Position numbers and translations under genes: made by a program. From the NCBI RefSeq assembly GCF_900129405.1, contig NZ_FQVQ01000001.1:124001-188000 (forward strand): a stretch of 64,000 nucleotides of DNA, written 5' to 3'. How positions within the stretch are numbered: position 1 is the first letter of the stretch; each line of letters starts with the position of its first letter. Under the pieces are notes generated by a model that saw nothing but the letters and a program-made list of their open reading frames with translations, did not search any database and was not told the DNA's origin. Positions 34,332 through 43,510 of this stretch are shown one piece after another. This DNA comes from Flavobacterium fontis (GTDB lineage: Bacteria > Bacteroidota > Bacteroidia > Flavobacteriales > Flavobacteriaceae).

Positions 34332-35120
34332 CTAAAGAATCAGTTCTTTATTTCGAAATTGATTCAAAAAAGGAACGAGTTTTTCCCAATCCCCTTCTTG
34401 CGCTTGCAACTGTTTGATGAAAGCACTCCCCACTATGGCACCCCGACTGTAGGTTGTGGCCAACTCAAAAGTTTCCCGATTGTGAATACCAAATCCGATT
34501 AAACATGGATTTCGCAACTGCATCGCAGCAATTCGTTCAAAATAGGCTGTTTGTGCAGTCAAACTTGCTTCACTTCCCGTAATGCTATTGGAGGCAACTT
34601 GATACATAAATCCTTCACTCAACCGATCGATCTCGCGAATGCGCGCTTCAGCGGTTTCGGGTGTAATCAGGAAAATCGGAGCGATACCCAAGCGCTCGTA
34701 GTGAATTTTCAAGTTTTTTTCAAAATAATCTAAGGGCAAATCGGGGAGCAATACACCATCGACACCTACTTGGGCACATGCTTCCAAAAAAGCAATTTCT
34801 CCCATTTGCAATACCGGATTCAAATACCCCATCAACACCACAGGAATCGTTACTCGATCGCGTAAGTTCTTTAATTGCTCAAATAAAACGGAGAGTGTCA
34901 TTCCATTTTCAATGGCTTGCGAGCTGCTCGCTTGAATTAAAGGGCCGTCCGCCAGGGGATCAGAAAACGGGAAGCCAATCTCGAGACTGTCCACGCCTTG
35001 TTGTTCCAAAAATTCGGCCAAAGGGATAGTCGCGTCAAGCGTTGGAAAGCCTGCCGTATAATAAATGGAAAGTAAGGGTTTTGATCCCTTTTCCATCAGG
35101 GTTTGAAGTCTATTTTTCAT
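34332..35120 (-). CDS. trpA: tryptophan synthase alpha subunit
   Basis: This 262-residue TIM-barrel protein cleaves indole-3-glycerol phosphate to indole. The catalytic Glu and Asp are visible in [18 protein letters not shown] at about residues 41-58. [15 protein letters not shown] lies near 122, and the phosphate-binding loop [10 protein letters not shown] with [12 protein letters not shown] lies near the end. It is the last gene of the trp operon and starts inside the end of the trpF-trpB fusion (11-base overlap), so translation is coupled. Confidence 0.96.
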   Translation of the reverse strand: MKNRLQTLMEKGSKPLLSIYYTAGFPTLDATIPLAEFLEQQGVDSLEIGFPFSDPLADGPLIQASSSQAIENGMTLSVLFEQLKNLRDRVTIPVVLMGYLNPVLQMGEIAFLEACAQVGVDGVLLPDLPLDYFEKNLKIHYERLGIAPIFLITPETAEARIREIDRLSEGFMYQVASNSITGSEASLTAQTAYFERIAAMQLRNPCLIGFGIHNRETFELATTYSRGAIVGSAFIKQLQAQEGDWEKLVPFLNQFRNKELIL

Positions 35121-36924
35121 GTGCTAGAAAGGGTATTAATGTGGCTAAATCTTTATCGCCGCGACCGGATAAATTCACGACTACAATTTCGTCGGGTTGT
35201 AATTGCATCTTCGGTAAGTAAGCCAATGCATGCGCCGATTCAAGGGCCGGTAAAATACCATCCAACCGTGCCAATTGCAAGGCTGCTGCCACGGCTTCTT
35301 CATCGGTGACAGAAACCACTTTGGCTAGTCCCGTGGCACTCAAATGCGCATGTACAGGACCAATTCCCGGATAATCCAATCCCGCCGAAATGGAATGGGG
35401 TTCGACAATTTGTCCATCATCGGTTTGAATTAAAAAGGTCTTACTCCCATGAATAATCCCTTTTTTCCCTAAAGCAATTGTAGCGGCAGTTTTTCCTGAA
35501 TCAACACCCAATCCGCCCGCTTCTACCGCAATCAATTGGGTCTTGGGATTTCCAATAAAATGATAAAAAGCACCAATGGCATTGCTTCCGCCGCCTAAAC
35601 AGGCGATTAAATAATCGGGTGCTGCTTGACCGGTTTCTTGTTTCAATTGCACCTGAATTTCTTCACTAATCACCGATTGAAATCGAGCCACCATGTCGGG
35701 ATAGGGATGCGGTCCTACGGCCGAACCAATGACATAATAGGTGTCCACAGGATTGTTAATCCAAGCGCGAATGGCTTCGTTAGTGGCATCTTTGAGGGTC
35801 CGACTGCCACTCGTTGCAGGGACGATTTTTGCTCCCATCAAACGCATACGTTCCACATTGGGCTGTTGCCGCTGGATGTCGATTTCGCCCATATAAATTG
35901 TACATTCCATACCCAATAGTGCACAGGCTGTAGCCGTAGCAACACCGTGTTGTCCCGCACCGGTTTCGGCAATAATGCGTTTTTTTTGTAATCGTTTGGC
36001 CAACAATACTTGGCCAATAGCATTGTTGATTTTGTGCGCGCCTGTATGATTCAAATCCTCCCGTTTCAGGTAAATTTTCCCTCCGAAGTGCGCTGATAAA
36101 TTTTTGGAGAAAAACAGCGGCGTAGGACGACCTACATAGGATTTTAACAAGTCTTGAAATTCCCGCTGAAATTCTGGATCGTGCAAATGAAACAAATACT
36201 GATCTTGCAATTCCTTGACATTGGGATACAACATTTCTGGAACAAAAGCGCCCCCAAATTCGCCATAATAACCCGCTGCATCGGGTTGGATACCCGAGTT
36301 TGTTTTTCGTGTTAATGCCAATACTTCAGCCACTAAATCCAAATTTTTGTGGTGATTTTCCTTTTCCAATTTACTATTACAATCCAGGATTTCTACCTTG
36401 GGAATTGGAGAATTTAAAAAGGTTTTTACTTCGACCACACCCAAACCACCACTTAATATTAGAGGTGTGTCAAAGGGATAATCGTTGAGTATTTCCCATG
36501 GAAACGATTGTCCGCTTCCCCCATAGTTGGGCGTTGCCGTGTCAAACAAAAAGTAGTCACAATAAGGAAGATAATCGCTTAATTGTGAAAAATCAAAACC
36601 ATCATCTACACCAAACGCTTTGATGATTCGCATTCCTTTTGCTTTCAAAAAGGCGCAATCTTCAGGGGTTTCCTCTCCGTGCAACTGAATGTAGTCGAAG
36701 GCGAATTGGGTTTGAATAGATATAATGTGGTCCCGATCTTCATTGACAAAAACCCCTACTTTTTGGGTCGATTTTGGGAGATTGGCAATTCCTTTGGGAT
36801 CGAAATTCGTTCCGACATACCGTTTTGATTTGGGATAAAAAATAAATCCCACAAGGTCTGGTTGCTCAGTAACTACTGCGGCTATATTTGCGGGGTCAAA
36901 CAGCCCACATATTTTAATTTTCAT
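35110..36924 (-). CDS. trpFB: TrpF-TrpB fusion: phosphoribosylanthranilate isomerase + tryptophan synthase beta
   Basis: One 604-residue reading frame holds two enzymes. Residues 1 to about 205 are Trp[15 protein letters not shown] with catalytic Cys6, [19 protein letters not shown], and the catalytic Asp in [19 protein letters not shown]. From about residue 212 to the end is Trp[30 protein letters not shown] with the pyridoxal-phosphate Lys, [12 protein letters not shown] and [12 protein letters not shown]. The two parts are normally separate genes. The start at 36924 gives an ATGA overlap with the trpC stop and is preferred to an upstream start. No stop or frameshift lies at the junction. 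Confidence 0.95.
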   Translation of the reverse strand: MKIKICGLFDPANIAAVVTEQPDLVGFIFYPKSKRYVGTNFDPKGIANLPKSTQKVGVFVNEDRDHIISIQTQFAFDYIQLHGEETPEDCAFLKAKGMRIIKAFGVDDGFDFSQLSDYLPYCDYFLFDTATPNYGGSGQSFPWEILNDYPFDTPLILSGGLGVVEVKTFLNSPIPKVEILDCNSKLEKENHHKNLDLVAEVLALTRKTNSGIQPDAAGYYGEFGGAFVPEMLYPNVKELQDQYLFHLHDPEFQREFQDLLKSYVGRPTPLFFSKNLSAHFGGKIYLKREDLNHTGAHKINNAIGQVLLAKRLQKKRIIAETGAGQHGVATATACALLGMECTIYMGEIDIQRQQPNVERMRLMGAKIVPATSGSRTLKDATNEAIRAWINNPVDTYYVIGSAVGPHPYPDMVARFQSVISEEIQVQLKQETGQAAPDYLIACLGGGSNAIGAFYHFIGNPKTQLIAVEAGGLGVDSGKTAATIALGKKGIIHGSKTFLIQTDDGQIVEPHSISAGLDYPGIGPVHAHLSATGLAKVVSVTDEEAVAAALQLARLDGILPALESAHALAYLPKMQLQPDEIVVVNLSGRGDKDLATLIPFLAHEK

Positions 36925-37706
36925 CGTAAGTTGTGTATAAATTGTTGGCAATATTCTGCTGGATTTTCCTGTTTCATAAACTGTTCCCCGATTAAAAAAC
37001 CATGGAATCCGTGTTGTTGTAAATAGCGAAGGGTTTCTTCAGCATCAATACCACTTTCTGCAATTTTGAGGCATTTTTCGGGAATTTTTTTTCCAAGAGC
37101 GATGCTGTGATGGAGGGCAACTTCAAACGAATTGAGATTGCGGTTATTAATCCCCACCATATCGACCAACTCTGGATTGATTTTTTCAAGTTCTTCTTCC
37201 TGATGCAGTTCGAGCAATACTTCGAGACCCAATTGATGTGCTTCCGCTGTTAAACGTTCCAAGGCTTCTCCCGATAAAATTCTGGCAATTAACAGGATGG
37301 CATCGGCCCCCATGGCTTTGGATTCCCAAAGTTGGATTTCGTCCAAAATGAAATCTTTACGCAACAGCGGAATGGGGTTGTTTGCACGTGCTACAGCAAA
37401 ATCGTTGGGCTGCGCTCCAAAAAAAGGCGCATCCGTCAATACGGAAATTCCTGCAACGAGTCCAGCAGTATAGCCTGTAGTGATCGCTTCCACATCGGCA
37501 TGGGCATGGATGACACCTTTTGAGGGGGATTGGCGTTTAAATTCGGCAATAATCCCGCCGGTAACTGAGTTTTCAATGCTCTTTTTCAAAGATCGCGTGG
37601 CACTATTGAACAACGGTTGTTCTTCAAAAAAACGGTTTGAAAAATGGGTTTTCAAATAGGCAATTTCTTGCTTTTTACTTTGTACAATGGTATCTAGTAG
37701 GTTCAT
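36921..37706 (-). CDS. trpC: indole-3-glycerol phosphate synthase
   Basis: This 261-residue TIM-barrel enzyme closes the indole ring. The motif [16 protein letters not shown] at about residues 53-68 holds the catalytic Lys, [27 protein letters not shown] is at about 115-141, and [13 protein letters not shown] with IAESGI follows. It overlaps trpD upstream and the trpF-trpB fusion downstream by four bases each (ATGA). Confidence 0.96.
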   Translation of the reverse strand: MNLLDTIVQSKKQEIAYLKTHFSNRFFEEQPLFNSATRSLKKSIENSVTGGIIAEFKRQSPSKGVIHAHADVEAITTGYTAGLVAGISVLTDAPFFGAQPNDFAVARANNPIPLLRKDFILDEIQLWESKAMGADAILLIARILSGEALERLTAEAHQLGLEVLLELHQEEELEKINPELVDMVGINNRNLNSFEVALHHSIALGKKIPEKCLKIAESGIDAEETLRYLQQHGFHGFLIGEQFMKQENPAEYCQQFIHNLR

Positions 37707-38695
37707 GCGATTGATTTTAACTGGTTGAGTACATTGGCTGCTTTCAAATTCAGGAGGGATTCGTTTGCGATTTGATAAGCCGTTTCAAAAGTATATTCGG
37801 GATAATAGGTGAGTAAGGCCATCGCCGCATTGGAACAAACCACACGATTTTGTTCAGGGGTGCCTTTGCCTTTCAAAATTTGGGTAAAAATATGGGCCGC
37901 TTCGGCGACTGTTTTTCCACCATCCAACGCGTCTAAGGCAACGGGTTCCAGGTGCAAGTTTTCAGCCGTAATAAAGGACTCGCCTTTTGGATGAATGACT
38001 TTCACCGTATCGGTTAAGGTAATTTCATCACAACCGCTTAATCCATAAAGAATGCGGTATTGCACGCCTTCTTCTTGTAAAATGTAATGGTACATTCGCG
38101 CCAATTCTAAATTAAAAACACCTGTCATTTGTACTTTGGGCTGCGCCGGATTAACCAAAGGGCCAAGTTTGTTAAATAAGGTTTTAAGGCCAAGTTCTTT
38201 TCGAATGGCGCCAACATTTTTTAAAGCCGGATGAAATAAGGGCGCATGCAGAAAGGTTAAGTTGGTAGTAGCCAATTGCTCCTCAATGATTTTAGGATCC
38301 GTGGGGAAAGTCACACCCAATTCCTCCAAAACATTGGAAGATCCCGAGATGGAAGACACCCCATAGTTTCCATGTTTGGCTACGGGTACGCCAGCGCCAG
38401 CGACAACAAATGCAGTTAAGGTAGAAATATTAAAGGTGTTTTTGCCATCACCGCCTGTACCACAAACATCCATAGGGTGGTAGGCCGAAAGGTCAATGCG
38501 GTCACATTGGGAGATCAATGCTTCGCGAAATCCAATGAGTTCGGGCAACGTAATCGCACGCATATTAAAAACAGTCATGAAGGCTGCAATTTGTGTCGGA
38601 TTGACTGTTCCAGAAGTAAGGGTAAGCATGGCTTCTTTAGCGGCTTCGCGACTTAGGGTTTGGTGCGTAAATAAATAATCCAGTAACGTTTTCAT
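37703..38695 (-). CDS. trpD: anthranilate phosphoribosyltransferase
   Basis: This 330-residue enzyme transfers phosphoribosyl to anthranilate. The signature DVCGTGGDGKNTFNIST at about residues 76-92 binds the pyrophosphate. KHGNYGVSSISGSSNVLEELG and GPLVNPAQPKVQMTGV follow. The ATG at 38695 (MKTLLDYLF) fits the family; a longer in-frame extension upstream would overlap trpG and has no family resemblance. The stop overlaps the trpC start (ATGA). Confidence 0.96.
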   Translation of the reverse strand: MKTLLDYLFTHQTLSREAAKEAMLTLTSGTVNPTQIAAFMTVFNMRAITLPELIGFREALISQCDRIDLSAYHPMDVCGTGGDGKNTFNISTLTAFVVAGAGVPVAKHGNYGVSSISGSSNVLEELGVTFPTDPKIIEEQLATTNLTFLHAPLFHPALKNVGAIRKELGLKTLFNKLGPLVNPAQPKVQMTGVFNLELARMYHYILQEEGVQYRILYGLSGCDEITLTDTVKVIHPKGESFITAENLHLEPVALDALDGGKTVAEAAHIFTQILKGKGTPEQNRVVCSNAAMALLTYYPEYTFETAYQIANESLLNLKAANVLNQLKSIA

Positions 38696-38699
38696 AAGT

Positions 38700-39266
38700 T
38701 TAATTTTTAATCCAATTGGAAATAAGGGTTTTACCGTGTTCGGTGAGAATGGATTCGGGATGAAATTGAACGCCCCGCCAAGGGAACCCTTTATGTTTGA
38801 TTGCCATAATGTTGTGTTGTTCATCAAAAGCCAATACGTCAAGGGAATTGGGGACACTATCTTCAGCGACCACCCAAGAATGGTAATGGCCAATTTGGAA
38901 TGTTTTGGGTGTAGTTTCAAAAAGGGAATCGGTTTGTGTTTGAACCAATGCTGAGCTAACGCCATGCAACGGGGCGGTTAATTGCTGGAGTCGCGCTCCC
39001 GAAAATTCAGCAATCGCCTGATGTCCTAAACAAACACCCAATACCGATGTGTGGGGGGCAACACGTTCCAAAACTTCCATCATTTTTCCCGCTTCGGAGG
39101 GAATACCTGGGCCTGGAGAAAGTAAAATATGACTGTACTGGTGCAACGTTTCCAAGTCGACCTGATCATTTTTGACTACCGTAAGGGGTGCTTTGGTCGT
39201 TTCGCGAATAAGCGCTACAAGGTTGTATACAAACGAATCGTAATTGTCGATGACTAATAGTTTCAT
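38700..39266 (-). CDS. trpG: anthranilate synthase, glutamine amidotransferase subunit
   Basis: This 188-residue class I amidotransferase supplies ammonia to TrpE. The triad is visible as Cys in SVLGVCLGHQAIAEFSGA at about residue 79 and His/Glu in VQFHPESILTEHG at about 168-170. LLSPGPGIPSEAG forms the oxyanion loop. The start overlaps the trpE stop by four bases, and trpD follows four bases later. Confidence 0.96.
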   Translation of the reverse strand: MKLLVIDNYDSFVYNLVALIRETTKAPLTVVKNDQVDLETLHQYSHILLSPGPGIPSEAGKMMEVLERVAPHTSVLGVCLGHQAIAEFSGARLQQLTAPLHGVSSALVQTQTDSLFETTPKTFQIGHYHSWVVAEDSVPNSLDVLAFDEQHNIMAIKHKGFPWRGVQFHPESILTEHGKTLISNWIKN

Positions 39267-40660
39267 AGGGCAAATTGGGTAGCTTTTTGAATGGCAGTAC
39301 GCACCGCATTCAGTTTATGATTAACTTCTTGTAATTCCATTTGGGGATCGGAATGAATGACCACACCACAGCCCGCTTGATAGGTTAGCGTGTTGTTCCG
39401 ACTCACGATCGATCGAATAAAAATGGCGTGATTTAAGGTCCCGTCGAGTCCAAGTACACCTACCGTTCCGCCATAAAATCCGCGGGAATTGGGTTCTAAT
39501 TCGTCGATAAGTTCCATAGCACGGTGTTTGGGTGCTCCCGATAATGTTCCCGCAGGATAGGTGGCTCCCAAAACTGCTAAGGGTTGGTAATCGGGGGCTA
39601 ATTGACCACTAACTTCTGAGGTCATGTGAATCACATGAGAATAGAATTCAATGGATTTATACCGGTCGACTTGTACGTTGGAGCACTGTTTATGTAAATC
39701 GTTTCGCGCCAAATCGACCAGCATGGTATGTTCCGCATTTTCCTTCGGATCTTCTCGTAAGGCACTTGCTAATTTTTGGTCTTCCTCAGGATTACCTGTT
39801 CGACGAAACGTTCCCGCAATAGGAAATACGGTTGCTTTTTGCTGTTGAATGGTCAATTGGGCTTCAGGTGAGGATCCCATTATTTTAAACGAACCGTAAT
39901 CAAAGTAGAACAAATACGGCGAGGGATTTACCGATCGTAATGCGCGGTAGACATTAAAATCATCGCCTTGAAACGCTTGTTCAAACTGACGTGAAAGCAC
40001 AATCTGAAAAACATCACCGCGGTAACAATGCGCTTTTCCTTTTTCGATAGTGGTTAAAAAGGCTTCGTCGGTTCCATTGGACTGTTCTTCGCCGACTGTT
40101 CGAAAGGGAAAAGTGGCCACCGTGGGATTAACCAATAATTCTTGTAAAGCATCCAATTCGGAGGGACTGTTTTCTAAACGATTTTCAACGAAGTACAACA
40201 CATTTTTGAAATGGTCAAAAACCAAAAGGAAACGGAACAGTTGGTAGTGAATAAGCGGAACATCCATCGGGGGATGTTGAAATTGTATGGGTTCAAAAAG
40301 AGGAATCGCATCATACGCCGTGTAGCCAAATAACCCTTGGGTGGTAAATGCATAGGTATTGGGTTCTACGACAAATTGGGCACAAAAATCATGTAACGCG
40401 TCACTTACGGATGTGTTTTGCGTGGTAAAACACTGTGTTGCGCCGTCGGGGAATTGGATGTTGATTTCGTTTAAATCCGCTTCAAATTGCGCCATGGGTA
40501 GCAAACACAAGTACGATAAACTGTTTTCACGACGTTGGTATTCCGAACTTTCCAGCAACAAACTGTTGGGAAAACGGTCACGTAATTTTAGGTATAAGGC
40601 TACCGGTGTATGTAAATCACCCGGCGCCGTTCGGACTTCGGTGGTTAAATTATAAGCCAT
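39263..40660 (-). CDS. trpE: anthranilate synthase component I
   Basis: This 465-residue enzyme makes anthranilate from chorismate. An LLES motif (NSLLLESSEYQRREN at about residues 33-47) marks the Trp feedback site of TrpE. Catalytic blocks are PIAGTFRRTGNPEEDQKL, LVDLARNDL, and YPAGTLSGAPKHRAMELIDE with GFYGGTVG. It is the first structural gene of the operon, so both allosteric feedback and the upstream attenuator act at this point. Confidence 0.96.
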   Translation of the reverse strand: MAYNLTTEVRTAPGDLHTPVALYLKLRDRFPNSLLLESSEYQRRENSLSYLCLLPMAQFEADLNEINIQFPDGATQCFTTQNTSVSDALHDFCAQFVVEPNTYAFTTQGLFGYTAYDAIPLFEPIQFQHPPMDVPLIHYQLFRFLLVFDHFKNVLYFVENRLENSPSELDALQELLVNPTVATFPFRTVGEEQSNGTDEAFLTTIEKGKAHCYRGDVFQIVLSRQFEQAFQGDDFNVYRALRSVNPSPYLFYFDYGSFKIMGSSPEAQLTIQQQKATVFPIAGTFRRTGNPEEDQKLASALREDPKENAEHTMLVDLARNDLHKQCSNVQVDRYKSIEFYSHVIHMTSEVSGQLAPDYQPLAVLGATYPAGTLSGAPKHRAMELIDELEPNSRGFYGGTVGVLGLDGTLNHAIFIRSIVSRNNTLTYQAGCGVVIHSDPQMELQEVNHKLNAVRTAIQKATQFAL

Positions 40661-40682
40661 AAAAAAGGAAAAGTTAGGGAAT

Positions 40683-40714
40683 AAAAAAACCCGCCTGGAA
40701 AGGCGGGTTAAGCT
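40683..40714 (-). terminator. trp attenuator terminator
   Basis: A perfect 9-bp stem, AACCCGCCT / AGGCGGGTT (40688-40696 with 40701-40709), has a 4-base loop and is followed on the minus strand by a seven-base T-run. It lies between the leader peptide stop and trpE, only 22 bases before the trpE ATG. A candidate competing pairing is GGTAATGCT (40738-40746, at the leader stop) with AGCTTAACC (40706-40714), with two mismatches; this is tentative. Confidence 0.85.
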
Positions 40715-40741
40715 GTTATTGAAGAAAATACACCAATAGCA

Positions 40742-40810
40742 TTACCATCGCAATCCAGAAACGGAGTACGGGTTGTGCCACCAATTAGTATTTTGATTGT
40801 TGCAATTCAT
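40742..40810 (-). CDS. trpL: trp operon leader peptide (22 residues, Trp-Trp)
   Basis: On the minus strand ATG at 40810 opens a 22-codon frame ending in TAA at 40742. It contains TGG TGG at codons 10-11 and a third TGG at codon 22, the last sense codon. Three Trp in 22 residues is far above expectation. It lies upstream of a strong terminator and trpE, which is the layout of classical attenuation leaders. An exact -7 box lies five bases before the ATG, so the message may begin almost at the start codon. Confidence 0.85.
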   Translation of the reverse strand: MNCNNQNTNWWHNPYSVSGLRW

Positions 40811-40815
40811 GTTGA

Positions 40816-40823
40816 CAAAAGTA
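40816..40823 (-). promoter_or_regulatory. trp operon promoter, -7 box TACTTTTG
   Basis: On the minus strand TACTTTTG matches TAnnTTTG exactly and is five bases upstream of the trpL ATG. The -33 region is not clear. Confidence 0.6.
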
Positions 40824-40879
40824 TAAAAGTTGATTTTATTTTTCTCTTAAAAAAATTCAAAAAGTTATAATTAGTTGTT

Positions 40880-41479
40880 TTATTGCGCTTTAGATTGGTT
40901 TCTTTGGTGTAAAACAGCCGTAATTTCTTTCAACGTTACGTTTTGATTGTTCAATAAAAGCAGCAAATGGAAGAGCAAATCGGCCGTTTCTTCTTTGAAA
41001 CGATCGGAATTGTTTTGCAACGCTTCAATCACGGTTTCAACCGCTTCTTCTCCCACTTTTTGGGCAATTTTTGCGGTTCCTTTTTGAGTCAATCGCCATA
41101 CATATGAATCTTCATTAGCAGAAGTTAAGCGTTCTTGAATTAGATTTTCTAAACCACCTAAAAAACCAAGTTCAGGGGCATTTTCAAAGCAAGAGGCAGC
41201 GCCAGTGTGGCAAGTGGGGCCGTCGGGGATGACTTGAAATAAAATAGCATCTTGATCACAATCGACGGCATAGGACGTCCAACGCAAATAGTTGCCCGAA
41301 GTCGCGCCTTTCGTCCAGAGTTCATTTCGGCTCCGACTAAAAAAGGTAATCGTTTGGGATTGTTTGGTCAACGTAAAAGCTTCTCGGTTCATGTAGCCGA
41401 GCATCAGTACTTTTCCCGTCAGCGCATTTTGAATAATGGCGGGAAGGAGTTGGGTATCATTTATAAATTGGGGTTCCAT
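40880..41479 (-). CDS. hisIE: bifunctional phosphoribosyl-AMP cyclohydrolase / phosphoribosyl-ATP pyrophosphatase
   Basis: This 199-residue fused enzyme carries out steps 2 and 3 of histidine synthesis. The HisI part (residues 1 to about 110) has VLMLGYMNREAFTLT, SRSRNELWTKGATSGNYL and the metal ligands in VDCDQDAILFQV and PTCHTGAASCF. The HisE part (about 112-199) has AQKVGEEAVETVIEAL with the acidic metal site and ETADLLFHLLLLL. It is the last gene of the his operon and overlaps hisF by 19 bases. Confidence 0.95.
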   Translation of the reverse strand: MEPQFINDTQLLPAIIQNALTGKVLMLGYMNREAFTLTKQSQTITFFSRSRNELWTKGATSGNYLRWTSYAVDCDQDAILFQVIPDGPTCHTGAASCFENAPELGFLGGLENLIQERLTSANEDSYVWRLTQKGTAKIAQKVGEEAVETVIEALQNNSDRFKEETADLLFHLLLLLNNQNVTLKEITAVLHQRNQSKAQ

Positions 41480-42228
41480 CGTACCGGTATTTTTTGAGTG
41501 TATAATTCGTTTTTAATGGCTGCTATCGCTACTTTTTCCGTGTGAAAAATTCCGGCAGCCAAGGCTCCTGTGGCTTCGGTTTCTTTAAAAAGATGACTAA
41601 AATCTTCCACCGTTCCCGCACCACCAGAACCAATTACAGGAATGGAAAGCGCCTGACTAATTTTCTGTGTTAGTGAAATTGCAAATCCAGTTTGTGCGCC
41701 ATCTTGGTTCATGGAGGTGAGTAAAATTTCTCCCGCACCCAAGCGTTCCGCTTCCAAGGCCCAGTTGAGCGCTTCGTGATGGGTTGCTTTTTTGCCTCCA
41801 TGTGAAAAAACACAATCGACACCGTTTACCGTTTTCACATCAATGGCCACTACGACACATTGGTTGCCAAAGGCTGCTGCCAATTCCGTGATTAATTCGG
41901 GGCGTTCCAATGCTGCCGAATTGATACTGATTTTATCAGCGCCCGATCGCAAGAGTTTTTTGGCATCATTTACTGAACGAATACCACCGCCTACAGTGAA
42001 GGGTATTTGAATTGTAGCGGCAATATTCCGAACTAATTCCGACAGTGTAGCGCGCTCTTCAAGCGTAGCACTGATGTCCAAAAAAACCAATTCATCAGCG
42101 CCTTCTGCATCATAGCGTTGTGCCAAGGCAATCGGGTCGCCCATGTCACGCAACCCTTCAAAACCAATGCCTTTTACCACGCGACCGCCTTGGATATCTA
42201 GGCAGGGAATAATTCGTTTTTTTAACAT
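41461..42228 (-). CDS. hisF: imidazole glycerol phosphate synthase, cyclase subunit
   Basis: This 255-residue (beta-alpha)8 barrel has the catalytic Asp in RIIPCLDIQGGRVVKG (about residue 11) and the second Asp in VVVAIDVKTVNG (about 129). Other landmarks are FTVGGGIRS and PVIGSGGAG. With HisH it forms imidazole glycerol phosphate and AICAR. Its start overlaps the end of hisA by seven bases. Confidence 0.96.
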   Translation of the reverse strand: MLKKRIIPCLDIQGGRVVKGIGFEGLRDMGDPIALAQRYDAEGADELVFLDISATLEERATLSELVRNIAATIQIPFTVGGGIRSVNDAKKLLRSGADKISINSAALERPELITELAAAFGNQCVVVAIDVKTVNGVDCVFSHGGKKATHHEALNWALEAERLGAGEILLTSMNQDGAQTGFAISLTQKISQALSIPVIGSGGAGTVEDFSHLFKETEATGALAAGIFHTEKVAIAAIKNELYTQKIPVRWNPNL

Positions 42229-42935
42229 GATTGGAGCAGTTTATGTAAATCCATTAATCCTTCATACAAGGCCTTTCCGATGATGGTTCCCGCACAACCG
42301 ATTTCACGAAGCGTTTCCACATCTGCATACGAACTTACCCCACCACTAGCAATAAGTTCGATGGGATATTCGGCCAAAATTTTTTGATACAACGCCACAG
42401 ATGGTCCGCTAAGCATCCCGTCTTTGGCAATATCGGTCACCATAAATTGTCGAAAACCACAAGCGCTGTACGATGCAATAAAATTGAACACCGAATGGTC
42501 GGTTTGGGTAAGCCATCCATGAGTGGCAATTTGTTCTCCTCGAACATCCGCGCCTAAAATAAATCGTTCGTAGCCATACGTTGCGCCCCATTCTTGTACC
42601 CATTCGGGTTGGTTGACTGCAATACTTCCTAAAGTGACTTGCTGTGCACCCGCATCCAACACTTTTTTCAAATCGGTTTCGGTTTTAATTCCTCCACCAA
42701 AATCAAGGATGAGCTGTGTGTGTTTCGCAATTTTTTCCAAAACCTCAAGATGCACCACCGATTGCGACTTAGCCCCATCCAAATCGACAAGATGCAAATG
42801 GGTAGCGCCACAACGTTCAAAAATGAGTGCTTGTTCTAAAGGATCGGAAGCATAGACCGTTTTTTGGTGATAATCCCCTTGTGCTAACCGCACACAGCAG
42901 CCTCCTTGTAAATCAATAGCGGGTATAATTTTCAT
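42222..42935 (-). CDS. hisA: ProFAR isomerase
   Basis: This 237-residue barrel is homologous to HisF. Catalytic Asp8 is in [17 protein letters not shown] and the second Asp is in FILGADVRGEQIATHGW at about residue 128. LILDFGGGIKTE and LIASGGVSS are phosphate-binding loops. The ATG at 42935 gives an ATGA overlap with the hisH stop; a longer frame starting inside hisH is rejected. It isomerises the ProFAR intermediate in step 4. Confidence 0.96.
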   Translation of the reverse strand: MKIIPAIDLQGGCCVRLAQGDYHQKTVYASDPLEQALIFERCGATHLHLVDLDGAKSQSVVHLEVLEKIAKHTQLILDFGGGIKTETDLKKVLDAGAQQVTLGSIAVNQPEWVQEWGATYGYERFILGADVRGEQIATHGWLTQTDHSVFNFIASYSACGFRQFMVTDIAKDGMLSGPSVALYQKILAEYPIELIASGGVSSYADVETLREIGCAGTIIGKALYEGLMDLHKLLQSC

Positions 42936-43510
42936 AATGCTAAAAAGTTTTGAAGGAGCTGTTGCCCCCATTTTCCTGATTTTTCGGGGTGAAATTGTAC
43001 CCCATAAAAGTTGTTTTTGGCCAAAGCCACACTAAACGAGGCACCGTATTCACAAGTCGCCAACGTACTTTCTCCCAATGTAGCGGCATAGCTGTGTACA
43101 AAGTAGAAATCGGCTTCTTGGGGAATTTCTTCAAACAGCTTTGAGGGTTTGTACTGCACACTATTCCAACCCATGTGCGGAATTTTCAAATGCCCACTAA
43201 GTTTTTTTACGGTTACATCAAAAACACCTAAACCGCTCACCTGACCTTCTTCTGTGAATTCCGTTAACAGTTGCATTCCCAAACAAATGCCCAACACGGG
43301 ACATGTAAGTTCGCGAATCACCGTATCTAATCCGTTTTCTTTGAGAAATGCCATCGCGGGAGCGGCATGACCCACACCCGGAATAATCACTTTTTCCGCT
43401 TGGCGCAACAACGCAGGGTCGGCTGTACATAGTACCGTATAGCCCAATCGTTCAATAGCGTTTTGCAACGAATGCAAATTGCCTGCTTGGTAGTCGAGTA
43501 AGGTAATCAT
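42932..43510 (-). CDS. hisH: imidazole glycerol phosphate synthase, glutamine amidotransferase subunit
   Basis: This 192-residue class I amidotransferase has the nucleophile Cys in [20 protein letters not shown] at about residue 76 and the His/Glu pair in [13 protein letters not shown] at about 174-176. [12 protein letters not shown] is the oxyanion loop. It passes ammonia to HisF. Four-base ATGA overlaps join it to hisB and hisA. Confidence 0.96.
   Translation of the reverse strand: MITLLDYQAGNLHSLQNAIERLGYTVLCTADPALLRQAEKVIIPGVGHAAPAMAFLKENGLDTVIRELTCPVLGICLGMQLLTEFTEEGQVSGLGVFDVTVKKLSGHLKIPHMGWNSVQYKPSKLFEEIPQEADFYFVHSYAATLGESTLATCEYGASFSVALAKNNFYGVQFHPEKSGKWGQQLLQNFLAL

Noticed and set aside
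37703-38965. Longer trpD with 90 extra N-terminal residues
   Set aside because: The extension lies antisense-like within trpG sequence and has no resemblance to TrpD; ATG at 38695 gives the normal protein.
40769-40774. AACCCG in the trp leader as antiterminator partner of the terminator 3' arm
   Set aside because: A ribosome stalled at the Trp codons would cover this segment, so pairing would give the wrong regulatory sign; the pairing at the leader stop is more consistent.
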